NCBI GenBank assembly: GCA_016169945.1
Contig: JADLSH010000382.1
Coordinates: 1,550,001 to 1,614,000 of the forward strand
Length of the DNA stretch: 64,000 bases
Origin: Trachythela sp. YZ-2020
Lineage: Eukaryota; Cnidaria; Anthozoa; Malacalcyonacea; Clavulariidae
Direction: 5' to 3'
This document shows, one piece after another, positions 47,754-57,651 of the stretch. Every line of letters starts with the position of its first letter. Position 1 is the first letter of the stretch. The translations under genes were made by a program, and so were the position numbers. The notes under the pieces were generated by a model. It was not told the DNA's origin. It saw nothing but the letters and a program-made list of their open reading frames with translations, and searched no databases.

Positions 47754-47806
47754 TGGTTAGGGTTAGGTTTTGGGTTAGGGGTTTAGGGTAGGTTTTAGGG
47801 TTAGAG
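47754..47806 (-). repeat. degenerate telomere-like repeats, mirror copy
   Basis: GGTTAGGGTTAGG and GGGTTAGGGGTTTAGGG units, reverse complement of 46711-46763. Confidence 0.8.
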
Positions 47807-48290
47807 TCAGTTACAAAGTTTTTTACTTTACTTCAAAGTTAAAAAAATGTAGTAACGTCAGTTTGGTAGATGGAAACAAGTGGCGACCGAGGCAATTTCT
47901 CTTTAATTCATTGTACTGAAGTGTACCCCAGTGACTACTCGTTATCCCATCATATCCTCGTGTGTACTTCAGCCGCAACATCGTGTTATTTTTGACCCTT
48001 TCACCGCGTGTCAAACGTCATTCGGACTATTTGCATGATGCTTACGCAAGTGTATACATTTTTCATGCACAACACAATACTTTCGGGCGAAACGTATTTC
48101 GACCAGGTAGAACATAATCTGTTTAGCCGAAACGTATTGCATTCACACAGATGTTAAACGGGCAGAACGTAATGTCTTAAGGCATACTAATGCAATAAGC
48201 TGACACAAGAATCCTGAATGATCGCATCGACCTGTAAACTAGTCGGCTGATATTTTTGAACCGAATACCGCTCCATAGTTTTCTACTAAG

Positions 48291-49014
48291 CCAATTTGCT
48301 GAGTAGCACTTGTCACGGCTTCAAATGCAGGCGTTCTACACAAGGCGTGAAAATCTTTGGTTCCCTGTTGTAAACAGAGCGAGAACGACGTCTAAAACTC
48401 CCGAGAGACTTTTATTTATTCATTTCTTTCTTCTCTACACTCATCGTTAATTTCATTGTATTGATAGCCGTCGATCGCATCTTTACGCATGTAGGAACGC
48501 AAAGGGACGACGACGGCCAAAACAAACTCATTCAAAAGTATTTTTGTAAAGAAATTTGCCGTGTATTAACATTCGCATGAATTTAATACATTTGAGGAGC
48601 CAAAGGCTTGAGAAGATTTCTATTTCAGTACTAAGAAGGTCTACGTCTTAAGCTTCCGTGGGGAATAAGCACGCCTGGCAAAAAAACAAATTCATGTTGT
48701 GGACAGTGTGAACAATATGGGCAAGTTATGTTAAAATTAAAGGTAAAACTATTATTTCGATATAAGAACGAAAATATGAAGAGGCGAAAGGAAATGAAAA
48801 TTATATTATGAAAATCTGACTCTGCCGTTTACAGTTGCCCTCAAACGTGAAGCCGTCGTACGTCGTCATGCTGCCGTCCTACATCGTAAGGTCTCTTCTG
48901 AAAACGTTGCAAAACGTTTGCTATTTCCAGAAAAAATGCTTATAAATTATTCTCAAATCTAAACTGTCAAAAACACTTGTATTGTTACGTCATATAAGCG
49001 AGCTAATTGTCCCA
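48291..49014. other. no gene seen
   Basis: Unique sequence; short frames have no recognisable domain. Confidence 0.4.
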
Positions 49015-49330
49015 AACTGGAAAATCCTGAGAACTGCCGGTGTCACAGCGGATAGTCCTATAGTCCCCCGAAGAAAGTGTCCCCCCCGGACACAATCTGC
49101 TAGCGCGGGATATTGTGTCTCCTCGGACAATGACTATAAGGAGAAGCGAACAAAGCCATTAGGAATGACTTTATAACGTAAACAACGACTTAAAACTGTC
49201 TTTCTTGCTTTGTTCGCTTCTCCTTATATGCTAATATTTTGTGATGCGATTTCCATATTTTGTTTATAGTTTGTTTTGATTAAATACATCTGATTGGTTT
49301 ATTTTTTATCACGTGATCGCTTATGTATTC

Positions 49331-49445
49331 ACTATAAAAGCACATGTTTTTCCCCGACCCATTCTACTAACTTCCAGACGAAGGGCCTTCGCTCGAAACG
49401 TCGAAGTTCTTATTGTATTTTTCAGGTAGTTTTACACAACAGTCA
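49331..49445 (+). mobile_element. Penelope-type fragment with hammerhead relic
   Basis: Has a TATA-like CTATAAAAG (49331-49339), a hammerhead-like motif (49369-49408), then a T-rich stretch with TTTTTCAGGTAG that looks like a splice acceptor. TATA, hammerhead and intron in this order are usual in Penelope-like element terminal repeats. No RT or GIY-YIG coding nearby. Confidence 0.55.
49369..49408 (+). ncRNA. hammerhead ribozyme relic
   Basis: Stem I AACTTC / GAAGTT pairs perfectly around CAGACGA, stem II GGGC-CTTC-GCTC, GAAAC and GTC. The core should read CUGANGA; here U4 is A (CAGACGA), so it is probably inactive. Stem III is the minimal AC/GU type of Penelope hammerheads. Confidence 0.65.
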
Positions 49446-50587
49446 ACCGCCGTATAAAATGTGAATGCAGTTTTTCACAGCAACCATGAAATTTTTCTTG
49501 TGCAGATATATGTACGCTTAGCATACCTCTTTTTGTATCTGCGCTAGCGCTACTCAACTGGATGTTCTTATAGAGATGGTGTGACAATCCTTGGCTACCA
49601 TGCCCTGCCAAGCCAGTTTGTTCAAGATCAAACCAGTTATATTTACCAGCTAATTACCCAACAAACCCAAGAAAGGATACTCATAGGGTATGTGAAGGAA
49701 AACGAAAATTGTATGCACAGTACACTTGTATTCTATAATTGAAATGCTTTAATTTCTGTTGGTAAAACAGACTTACATGTGTTCCATATATATGATATAC
49801 CATTTAGTTTATACAAGCTTGTACTCTCCAAGGCCAAGACGGCAGAGTCGCAATGCAGTAGTCATGCTGGTTGAGGGTGGTACTCTCTCCACCCGAACAG
49901 TAGGGCAACATTTAGTACTATCTGTTTATCTAAGGGAGTAGTACCATCCGACCTAGCCGGAATCATATGAACAGGCCTTGATAGATGCATTATTTATGAT
50001 ACCCCTGCAGAAATTGTCATACGAATTAATTCCAGTTCCTTCACTTCCTTGATGAATCCAATGCTTAATGTTGAGGTAATCCACAATCCTAAGCCATAGG
50101 CTCTCTCCGATTTGGAGCTTAATATTTGTACATCTATTAACTAAGAATTCATACTAGGTTAAAATCATAATTGAGTTTTCCTCACCTAATGACCATATTA
50201 ATTGGTATCGTTTTGAGATACAGGTCCAATCTCCTGAGTAAATAGGTTAGTCAGTTGTGATTGGATGAGAGGCTTGCATTAATGTATTTCTAGTGTATAT
50301 GGAGATCACTTTAAGAAGGGATAAAGCAGGCCAGGTAACATTGCGAGGCTCATATGAAACATTTCCCCCGTGGGAAAATACAGAACCAGACATTCAGAAA
50401 AACTATAATTTAAATATGTGATGCAGGATACGTTCATACAAACAGCCACTTTATAGTAGGCAAATGAATATATGTGGTACACAGTGGGTTGCATTAATTG
50501 TACGTTAAGATATTGGCCATATAATATATACAAATTTCCTTTCACAGATCTCTGGGTGCTTTTGTACAACTACTCAGAGTTGTTAAC
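49446..50587. other. no gene seen
   Basis: AT-rich DNA without convincing coding or transposon ends. Confidence 0.4.
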
Positions 50588-51150
50588 GAGTCATTGGTTG
50601 CAAGTCCAAGTCAAGTCACAAGTCATTTCGAGCAAGTCCAAGTCAAGTCACAAGTCATTTCCTGCAAGTCCAAGTCAAGTCACAAGTAATTTAGTCTGAC
50701 TTCAAGTCAAGTCACTAGTCATTTAGTCTAAGCTAGTCCAAGTCAAGTCACAAGTCATTCACTCAGAATAGCAAGTCAAGTCATAAGTCATTTTATGTCA
50801 GAAGTTTTATCACGAAGTCGCGAAAAAACCCCGTTTGGTAAGAAAATACCCCGGCTTAAAATCTGTCGATGCGCCAAATTCTACAACACGCCGATCGATC
50901 GATCAAGACGACGGATTTACAGTGTCAGTGGTGGAAAACTTGATTTTCACTTGATTTTCACTAGATATTTTCGAGTTTACGTTTGACTTGCGTTGGTAAC
51001 AAGTCATTTCTTGCAAGTCCAAGTCAAGTCACAAGTCATTTTGTCCAAGTCCAAGTCAAGTCGCAAGTCATCAGTCTCGGCAACAAGACAAGTCAGAAGT
51101 CACAAAAACTGCGACTCGAGTCCGACTCAAGTCTAAGTCGCACGACTCGA
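50588..51150. repeat. ~31-bp AAGTC minisatellite in two blocks
   Basis: Units of the type AAGTCCAAGTCAAGTCACA followed by AGTCATTT repeat at 50598-50800 and 51000-51150, separated by 190 bp of unique sequence (50801-50999). CAAGTC occurs many times in each block. Confidence 0.85.
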
Positions 51151-51182
51151 GTCTAAAACTCTGCAACTACCACATATTATCT

Positions 51183-51356
51183 TAAGGTACGTTTACACGC
51201 TGCGATTTGTCGGGGCGATTTCAGATGCACGTTAATGATATTTGAAAAATACGTGGCAAACCTCATATGACAACAACACCAACTGAAAATATTCGTCATT
51301 AACATTCAGAGAAACCTAAAATCGGGCGGACAAATCGCAGCGTGTAAACGTGCCTT
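51183..51356. mobile_element. Harbinger-like MITE
   Basis: AAGGTACGTTTACACGCTGC and GCAGCGTGTAAACGTGCCTT are inverted tips around about 130 bp. The flank is TTA on the left and TTC on the right, close to the Harbinger 3-bp duplication. The tip resembles AGGCCGGTTTACA at 18724. Confidence 0.75.
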
Positions 51357-51480
51357 TCCTGAGAGACTGATACACAGACCGTAGTATAATTAGTATGATT
51401 GTCTGCAATTATGTATACATGAATCTGGCAACCACATTTCTGAGTGTTGTACATAACCTAGTTACAAGTGCAGCACACAA

Positions 51481-52557
51481 ATCAACCTGTTTCCCAGGGT
51501 CTCACCTTCGCCACACCCCCCTGCTGCGGAGAGACCCTGGTACTGTCTGGTCACGTGAGTCAAAGTCGTCTGCTATACTCAGTAGGGGTATAGGCAATCC
51601 AGTCTGTTGACATTGCGTTGACAAACAAAACAATTATCCCATATATGGTAATGAAACTATTCGTCTAATGGTAGAATTCTCTTATTGTTCTGAGTTCGTT
51701 TAAACAATAAAATTCAATTTACTGACGATTTTCCTGATAAGTTACCCTGGTTCCAGAGGCTCTTAAAGAAAGGCGAGGCAAAATAACGGCGAGGCGAAAT
51801 AAATACGAGGCGAAAGAGCCTCTGGTCAAATCGATTGCGAATCTCACTTCCATACTTGATTAGGTTCAGAATCTGAACCTCGCATGTGATTGGCTGTTTG
51901 TAAAAACATGTCAAACCTCGCCGTTCTTTAAGAGCCTCTGGAACCAGGGTACTGATAAGCCTGACTTAGATTATTTCTTAACAGCATTGTAAGCGACCCA
52001 CTATCATTTAAAAGATCCATCTAAAGGACGCTGCATCGAACGACGGTGTTTTAGTTATAACCATTAGTTTTATATCCTTGTAATTTGTATTAATATAACA
52101 AGCTTTCTCGCATATTATTGTCTACAGACTACACATATAAAGATCGAAGATGCGGTCATGCGGCACGGCATCGTCTAGCTTGTTGTAGCAGTTTACCAAT
52201 TACTAATTGTTCGATTCCGCTGTACGGAGAACGCTTAAATGTATATACCACTGATTTATACAGGGTTTAAACATATTTAATACAATACGATCACATATTT
52301 TTAGATCGATATAAACGCGACAACGAGTGTAATCACTGTAAAAATTTCACACATTATAAAGTTTTAATTATTTTTACAAACTGAATTTTGCATACAAACT
52401 GACTTTGGATCAATAATAAATGAAAAAGAATCGAAAACAATATGAGTAAAGGAAAGTAAATTGTACAAGTTAATTAATATGCACTACTCGTTTCGGCAGA
52501 GCAGCTGTTAGGGGGGGGGGGGGGGCGTAGCAGAGGTGAAACCCTGGGAAACAGGTT
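51481..52557. mobile_element. hAT-type MITE, 1.08 kb
   Basis: AACCTGTTTCCCAGGGTCTC and its inverted counterpart AAACCCTGGGAAACAGGTT lie at the ends. GCACACAA at 51473-51480 and 52558-52565 is an 8-bp duplication. It contains a nested element (51742-51951) and a G-run (52511-52525). No coding. Confidence 0.8.
51742..51951. mobile_element. nested hAT-type MITE, 210 bp
   Basis: ACCCTGGTTCCAGAGGCTCT and AGAGCCTCTGGAACCAGGGT are perfect inverted tips. CTGATAAG at 51734-51741 and 51952-51959 is the 8-bp duplication. Inside are GGCGAGGC-type repeats (51770-51812). Confidence 0.85.
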
Positions 52558-52565
52558 GCACACAA

Positions 52566-52914
52566 GTCAGGTTAGCTTGAAGCCTTGACAAATACACGCA
52601 TGAATACAAAATTTCAAAGATTCTTCACAGACTTTGACAGATACATGTATACTCACTGATACCACCACACAAAATTTATTGCTCAATATACAAATATCAA
52701 ATTCTGATCTTAATACAGGCTGGCACTAATCGGTACTGAGATGCACAGATTTGTACAGACTATCATCCTGATTGTGATCCAGGTAAGAATATAATTCATC
52801 ATTTTCCTTGTATCATATAAATTAATTGCTTCTATTAAAAGGCCATTTTTGCTCCTCTTTGGAAAGGACAAGAGGAGCAGTCCTCCTGCCCCCATCCCGC
52901 TCACCTCTCTGATT
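52566..52914. other. no gene seen
   Basis: Spacer between the MITE and the GGACACTATCC minisatellite. Confidence 0.4.
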
Positions 52915-53060
52915 GTCCTTGCCTGTGTCCCCGGCAGAAAGTGTCCCCTTGGACACTATCCGCTAGCAGATAGCGTCTCCCCAGACAATATCTGCTAGCA
53001 GATACTGTCTCCCCGGACACTATACGCGACACAGATAGTACCCCCCCTCGCAGATTCTGT
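52915..53060. repeat. GGACACTATCC / GCTAGCAGATA minisatellite
   Basis: Imperfect units of about 35-40 bp combining GTCCCC, GGACACTAT or its variant GACAATATC, and CGCTAGCAGATA. The same units are at 49060-49125 and 53800-53880. Confidence 0.7.
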
Positions 53061-53429
53061 CCCCCAAAAGAATTACTGACAGAGTTCTTGCATTCATCTA
53101 GTCCTTGCATTCTTTGGTCGAAATTTGCACTGGGAGCATTGGTTTGTTCACACTAACGGATCGACGTACAGTTCCAAAGTCTTAATAGTAAAAGTAATAA
53201 CTAATGAAAGCATTTTCAGAAACGTGGAACATCACAGAGATGTAACCGAATTTGTCATATAAAAGAAATTTCCTCACAAATCTTAGCTTTGGTTTTTGAC
53301 TTTCACATGGGGGACTAATTACAGGGGGGACATTATCCACTAGTTAGCAGATACTAGCAAATAATATCGAACAGAGACAAGAAATTATGGACTAAAATTA
53401 CAAGTGATGATAATAATGCTTTACACATT

Positions 53430-53795
53430 GTAAATTAATGTAGATGTATATATTAAGGGACCCTGTGAATGGGGCAATTAAGCCCTGTAGGGATCACCAG
53501 TCATTTATGACAAAGCTTGTAAATAAAAATAAAAATAAGATAAATCGACCTTTAAGACGGAGAGGTCATGACTTTGAACTACCTATTGTTAAAACTGAGA
53601 GGTTTAAAAATGCTTTTATAAATAGATGTCTTTTCAATTTTATATAAACTGTTCATATTTTTATATATTATAACCTTCATAATTTTATAATTGATGTAAA
53701 TAATTCTGTAATAATCAAATTGTAGTATTCTCACATGTAAACTCAGACGTTTGTTTTGAGTATTTCAATAAAGACTTTTATTATTATTATTATTA
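53430..53795 (+). pseudogene. LINE 3' end fragment with (TTA)n tail
   Basis: The frame 53444-53647 encodes NKNKINRPLRRRGHDFELP and KTERFKNAFINRCLFNF, like the extreme C-terminus of LINE ORF2 proteins. It is followed by about 130 bp of 3' UTR with AATAAAG and a (TTA)n tail (53777-53795). Confidence 0.6.
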
Positions 53796-53885
53796 TACTG
53801 TCTGGGGGGGACACTATCCGTGGGGACACTATCCGTGGGGGGGGGCACTATCCGCGGGGGAACACTATCCACTGTGACACCGGCA
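53795..53885. repeat. GGACACTATCCG tandem units
   Basis: Four to five units of GGGGACACTATCCGTG type end in the inverted tip CTGTGACACCGGCAG. Confidence 0.75.
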
Positions 53886-53890
53886 GCTCA

Positions 53891-54667
53891 GACAAAATTG
53901 CCTTGCTTCATAAAAATTGCACTTATTTGAAGCCCAAGAAAAACTAATGTGCAATTGGCAAAGTTCTGCTTTTTAATAAGGAGTGTGGGCGTTTGTTTAC
54001 ATCATAACACAGTTTCTGGCTATTATATTGCACCCAAAATACATTTAATTAATACAAAGTCCTCTTTCACTAGAAGTCAAACAAACCCAATTCAAGAACA
54101 AAGTGACAAAGTCACGTATTGAGTAGAGCTTTTAGATCTCGTTATTCATATTAAATTAAAACAATATTCCACAAAATTATAACAAAATATTTCACATGAT
54201 ACAACAATTAAGGCAATTTGCTATTGCGAAATTGTATTTACAAAAGAGTAGTTTCATATTATGATATGAAATATTTAGATAATTTCTCGTCAAAATATGG
54301 CAAGCAATGTCGCAAAAGTTAGACCAATTTTTGCACAACTGTTAATATTTCAAAAATATGTGAAAAGTCGGACATTTTTATGAAATTGTATATGTATAAA
54401 CCAAGTACTATGTCACTGTGACGATAATTTGAATACGTAATATTAAATTCACTATAAAATATTGATCGAATGTCACGACTTTAAAGTCGTTAAAATACGT
54501 TAGTAAAACTTATGAAAACGAAGTTTTCTGTGACTAAAAATCGGATTAAACTACAACATTTCAAGAAAGTAAATGCGGTCGTTACACTTTGGCAGAGATC
54601 GGCATGAGTACAGCATGTATAGACAAGGTTTATATCAAACATAAAGAAATATAAATTATGGACTTAC
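53891..54667. other. no gene seen; possible intron
   Basis: AT-rich. If the exon at 54668-54802 is real, this would be its first intron. No acceptor or second exon identified. Confidence 0.4.
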
Positions 54668-54802
54668 AACATCGACAGGATTCACCAAAATTCGTAGGAA
54701 TCTTTGCTCTGTGAGAGGTAAATGTGAGTCATCTTCCTCTAAAATATATTGAAGAGATGTTTCTCCGTCAATTTCAGCTTCAGTAGACTTTTGTTTCGCC
54801 AT
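54668..54802 (-). CDS. candidate 5' exon of an unrecognised gene
   Basis: ATG 54802 opens 45 codons (MAKQKSTEAEIDGETSLQYI and on) ending exactly at a consensus donor, GTT|GTAAGT (54662-54667 on the plus strand), in phase 0. The composition is acidic and helix-prone, unlike the surrounding noise. The upstream side (54890-55000) is richer in CpG, as a promoter might be. No family recognised, and downstream exons would lie at lower coordinates where I found none. Confidence 0.35.
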
Positions 54803-55556
54803 AAAAATACTCAAAATATCGGCAGTAAATAAAATTCAAACCCCAATCAAATCGTGTCGCACGTTGAAAAAAAACAACATTGATAAACATTTCAGGCGGA
54901 AGTGACGTCATAATAACTTCATACCCAGTGCTCATACCCAGAACACGCCCACTTCTCAGCCCCGTTCGCGTTTCCCGCGTGATCTCCTCGCAAAAACATA
55001 ACTGGCATGACTACTTTCCAATGCAGTAAGCGAGTCTCGATCAAACTGTATATAACTCTCGAATATATAAACACTCGATTTCTTCATTCTGCTAAATCAC
55101 GCAAGGCTAACTACATGCTGTTTCTTAAAGGTAAAAAATATATAATAACATATATTTTATACATTAACATTTTTCGCATTACGGGCGCGATTACATGGAC
55201 CGGGGCTGGCTCGGGCTAGCATCGGCCCCTTGTGGGTTGTTCGCAACATTGGCTTGTGTCAGTGTACATTAACTTTGCAATATTGCGAGTAATTCGTCTC
55301 AAGGGTACGTTATGTCCAAGAATGTCTGAAACAGTGAAACGTCATACTACCTAAACATGCATTTGAAGCTTTATTTCACTGAGATTGTCTAAATGATGGA
55401 TATTTATCTTAGTACTGGTTTTTGAGCAATCATTTTTCGTTCGTCTGGAAAATAAGTCATCCCATGGGAAAAAATGCCATGACATCTGGTTGATCTGGCC
55501 AGTTAAATATCAAGTATCAGCCCCCTGTTGTGCCAGATGGCTCAAAGTACGTACCC
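54803..55556. other. possible promoter region, otherwise no gene
   Basis: Contains GTGACGTCATAATAAC (CRE-like) at about 54901 and moderately GC-rich DNA to about 55000. The GGCTGGCTCGGGCTAGC block at 55204-55220 is unassigned. Confidence 0.35.
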
Positions 55557-55644
55557 TAGCCTGTGTAGCAGGCGTTTGATCGGGGAGGGGAGGGGGTGAA
55601 ACGTTTCTCCCCCCTCCCCTTTCAAACGCCTGCTACGCAGGCTA
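55557..55644. repeat. 88-bp hairpin MITE
   Basis: TAGCCTGTGTAGCAGGCGTT and AACGCCTGCTACGCAGGCTA are inverted, with GGGGAGGGGAGGGGG / CCCCCCTCCCC inside. Part of the family motif recurs at 56169-56182 (AACGCCTGCATG). Confidence 0.75.
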
Positions 55645-56379
55645 TACGCAGGCAGAATTGTACTGTAATTCTATTAATGTTCACACGACTTTGAGTACCT
55701 TGGATAGAATAGTTCAGTGGCGTGCTGGCAGGGGGGGGGGGTGCCATGGCTCCCCCAGCGAAGATTTTTAGGGGGCGCAAAAACATAAATGGGGCGCTGA
55801 AATAGCAAAAAATCACACAAAAACGCTAGTCCGAATTGGAGTTTTGTCAGATCCGATGAGCCAACGAGAGAAAAAGAGTTTGAGAATGTTAATGATTCAT
55901 ACATTGTCGTTTATCTGATAAAACTTATCCCATGCCAGGTTTTCTTGGCTATCGCCAGATCGTATTACTTACGTACTACCGCACTGCCGTAAGCACTGTT
56001 CAAAGTCCTAGTACGCGCGCTTAATTTGAGTTCTGTTATTCGGAATACGACTTATACGAGGATTAAAAATTCACTAGCCTACCTGCAACTAGACTTGGAT
56101 CAAGTCCGTCTCTCTAGAGATCGCGCTAGGTGAGAAGTTAGGGGGGGAGGAGAAAAAGCGAAGGGAGAGGCGAAATGAACGCCTGCATGCCCAAATCCTA
56201 TTCATAAACGAGACTTTTGTGTCCAAAACCTTCGGTTAAATTCCCATTGGCTAATATGCGCTTTCGCGTCAACACTCAGTGAGATCTGTCAACAAATCGG
56301 TAATACGCTTGAAAAGTGTTAAGAACAACTGCACCTTACCGCATGGTGGGATTGTATTTCGGTAATTGATAAAACTAGA
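55645..56379. other. no gene; isolated hAT-like tip
   Basis: AGTGGCGTGCTGGCAGGGGG (about 55713-55735) looks like one hAT terminus without a partner. Otherwise no gene. Confidence 0.4.
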
Positions 56380-56600
56380 ATAGTGAGGCGAATAGTGCGA
56401 ATAGTCGACGAATAGTACGAATAGTCCGCGAATAGTCGACGAATAGTACGAATAGTCCGCGAATAGTTGACGAATAGTACGAATAGTCCGCGAATAGTAC
56501 GAATAGTCGACGAATAGTGCGAATAGTCGACGAATAGTGCGAATAGTCGACGAATAGTGCGAATAGTCGACGAATAGTGCGAATAGTCGGCGAATAAAAA
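56380..56600. repeat. GAATAGTCGAC minisatellite
   Basis: Roughly twenty units of a 10-11 bp core (CGAATAGT followed by CGA, GCG, ACG or CCG), forming higher-order units of about 20-21 bp. Open in three minus-strand frames (YSHYSSTIRTIRR-like), which reflects the repeat and not a protein. An ATATATGAATATA tract follows (56625-56692). Confidence 0.85.
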
Positions 56601-56949
56601 TCTGCGAAAAATCGACGCAAATATATATGAATATATACAAATATATATACAAATATATATGAATATATCCACATATATTCATATATATTCATTAATGGGT
56701 TAAAAATTTAAATATGAGTTGCGTTTAACGATTTTTAGGGCCTGTTTCTATGATTTTAGCTAGGTGGAGCGCGAAGATTTCATCCCGCATCGCTGGTAAA
56801 CTATACGCTATATTTGTCTCCGGAAAATAGTTTCGTGCGCGTCCTCGGAAATAAAATTCTCACAACCTGCTCGGATAGTACTTTATTTATAATAATATGG
56901 GGATTTTATTGCCTATTGACTATGTGATAGTACGAAGCGGAATATTATG
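56601..56949. other. no gene seen
   Basis: AT-rich tract and spacer before the LINE. Confidence 0.4.
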
Positions 56950-57089
56950 TTCTCTACGGCAACAACATATACAATCTCCTACGAGAATTACTCGTACAAC
57001 ATCATCGCTAGTTGATGTTATTCTCACATATTCTGGCGATAACAAGACATTAGATGCAGGAGTCATACAGCTTGGTATTAGTGATCATA
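56950..57089 (+). pseudogene. LINE endonuclease end, interrupted by the hAT element
   Basis: Encodes QSPTRITRTTSSLVDVILTY and VIQLGISDH, the last part of an APE endonuclease (TRITR...S.VDVI and the SDH motif). Coding resumes at 63344 with LVYLCRKLSIPK, so the hAT inserted within or just after the SDH codons. The LINE is 5' truncated near 56950. Confidence 0.8.
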
Positions 57090-57107
57090 CAGGGGCGGAT
57101 CTAGGGG

Positions 57108-57545
57108 TGGTCAAACCGGTCACGCGACTCATGTAAAAATTGCGCAGATAATTAATATTCTAAGTTAATCCAGTTAAATACCTTTCGTGCAGCGGCATAT
57201 ATAAATATAATAGTTATTAATATTGGAATTCTAGTCCAGTTAATTAAATTCGTTCAGTGGCGCAGTTTTGGTAAAGCAATCCAATCCAATGACCGATCAG
57301 CTGTCTTACCCATGAGTTTTGACCGGTCTCCGGTCAAATTCTAGCAATCTGATTGGTCAATATGCCTATTTGGGGTCATCTCCATGGAGATTCGCCATTT
57401 TGACCGATCTGTGGGGCGGCCTGACCGGTTTGTGCAGTTCAGGAGCTCGAATGCGAGCATTCGATTGGATGATTCAAAAAAAATTATCCATCCTTATCCA
57501 TGGCTAGATTTTTTGACCGGTCATGACGCAATTTTTGACCAGTCG
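57108..57545. promoter_or_regulatory. hAT subterminal motif cluster
   Basis: TTTTGACCGGTC and variants (CAAACCGGTCA, TTTTGACCGATC, CCTGACCGGTTT, TTTTTGACCGGTCATG, TTTTTGACCAGTC) recur in both orientations, about seven times in 440 bp. hAT transposases bind repeated subterminal motifs, so this is a likely transposase-binding region. Confidence 0.6.
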
Positions 57546-57555
57546 CAGCGTGGGG

Positions 57556-57563
57556 TATAAATA
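57556..57563 (+). promoter_or_regulatory. TATA box of the OTU-like gene
   Basis: TATAAATA lies about 95 bp before the ATG at 57652, directly after the subterminal motif cluster. Confidence 0.6.
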
Positions 57564-57651
57564 CGTCAGGTTTCGAGCTGACTAGCCTTCTGCTCGATAT
57601 TCTGTATTGCTAGCTTCAATTTTCAAGCGATTATAATACAGTGTATCGACA

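Larger units (their letters stand above)
46225..48290. repeat. near-perfect 0.92-kb-arm palindrome
   Basis: Arms 46225-47152 and 47364-48290 are almost identical in reverse; the few differences include TACGTCATTTTTTTAACTT against GTTAAAAAAATGTAGTAACG. The spacer is about 211 bp (47153-47363). Each arm holds a telomere-like tract and a short protein-coding exon. It may be a long-TIR transposon reduced to its ends, or an inverted duplication. No target duplication found at the outer ends. Confidence 0.85.
49015..53890. mobile_element. possible composite TIR element with GGACACTATCC repeats
   Basis: CTGCCGGTGTCACAGCGGAT at the left (49033) faces ATCCACTGTGACACCGGCAG at the right (53866-53885). 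Related GGACACTATCCGC / GCTAGCAGATA units occur next to both ends and at 52920-53050. The 4.86-kb interior is filled by other elements. It may be one element greatly enlarged by nested insertions, or two members of one MITE family in opposite orientation. Confidence 0.45.

Noticed and set aside
55713..55740. Second hAT element
   Set aside because: Only one terminus-like sequence is visible, with no inverted partner or target duplication nearby.
56269..56692. Three overlapping minus-strand frames of 105-137 residues
   Set aside because: By-products of the GAATAGTCGAC minisatellite.
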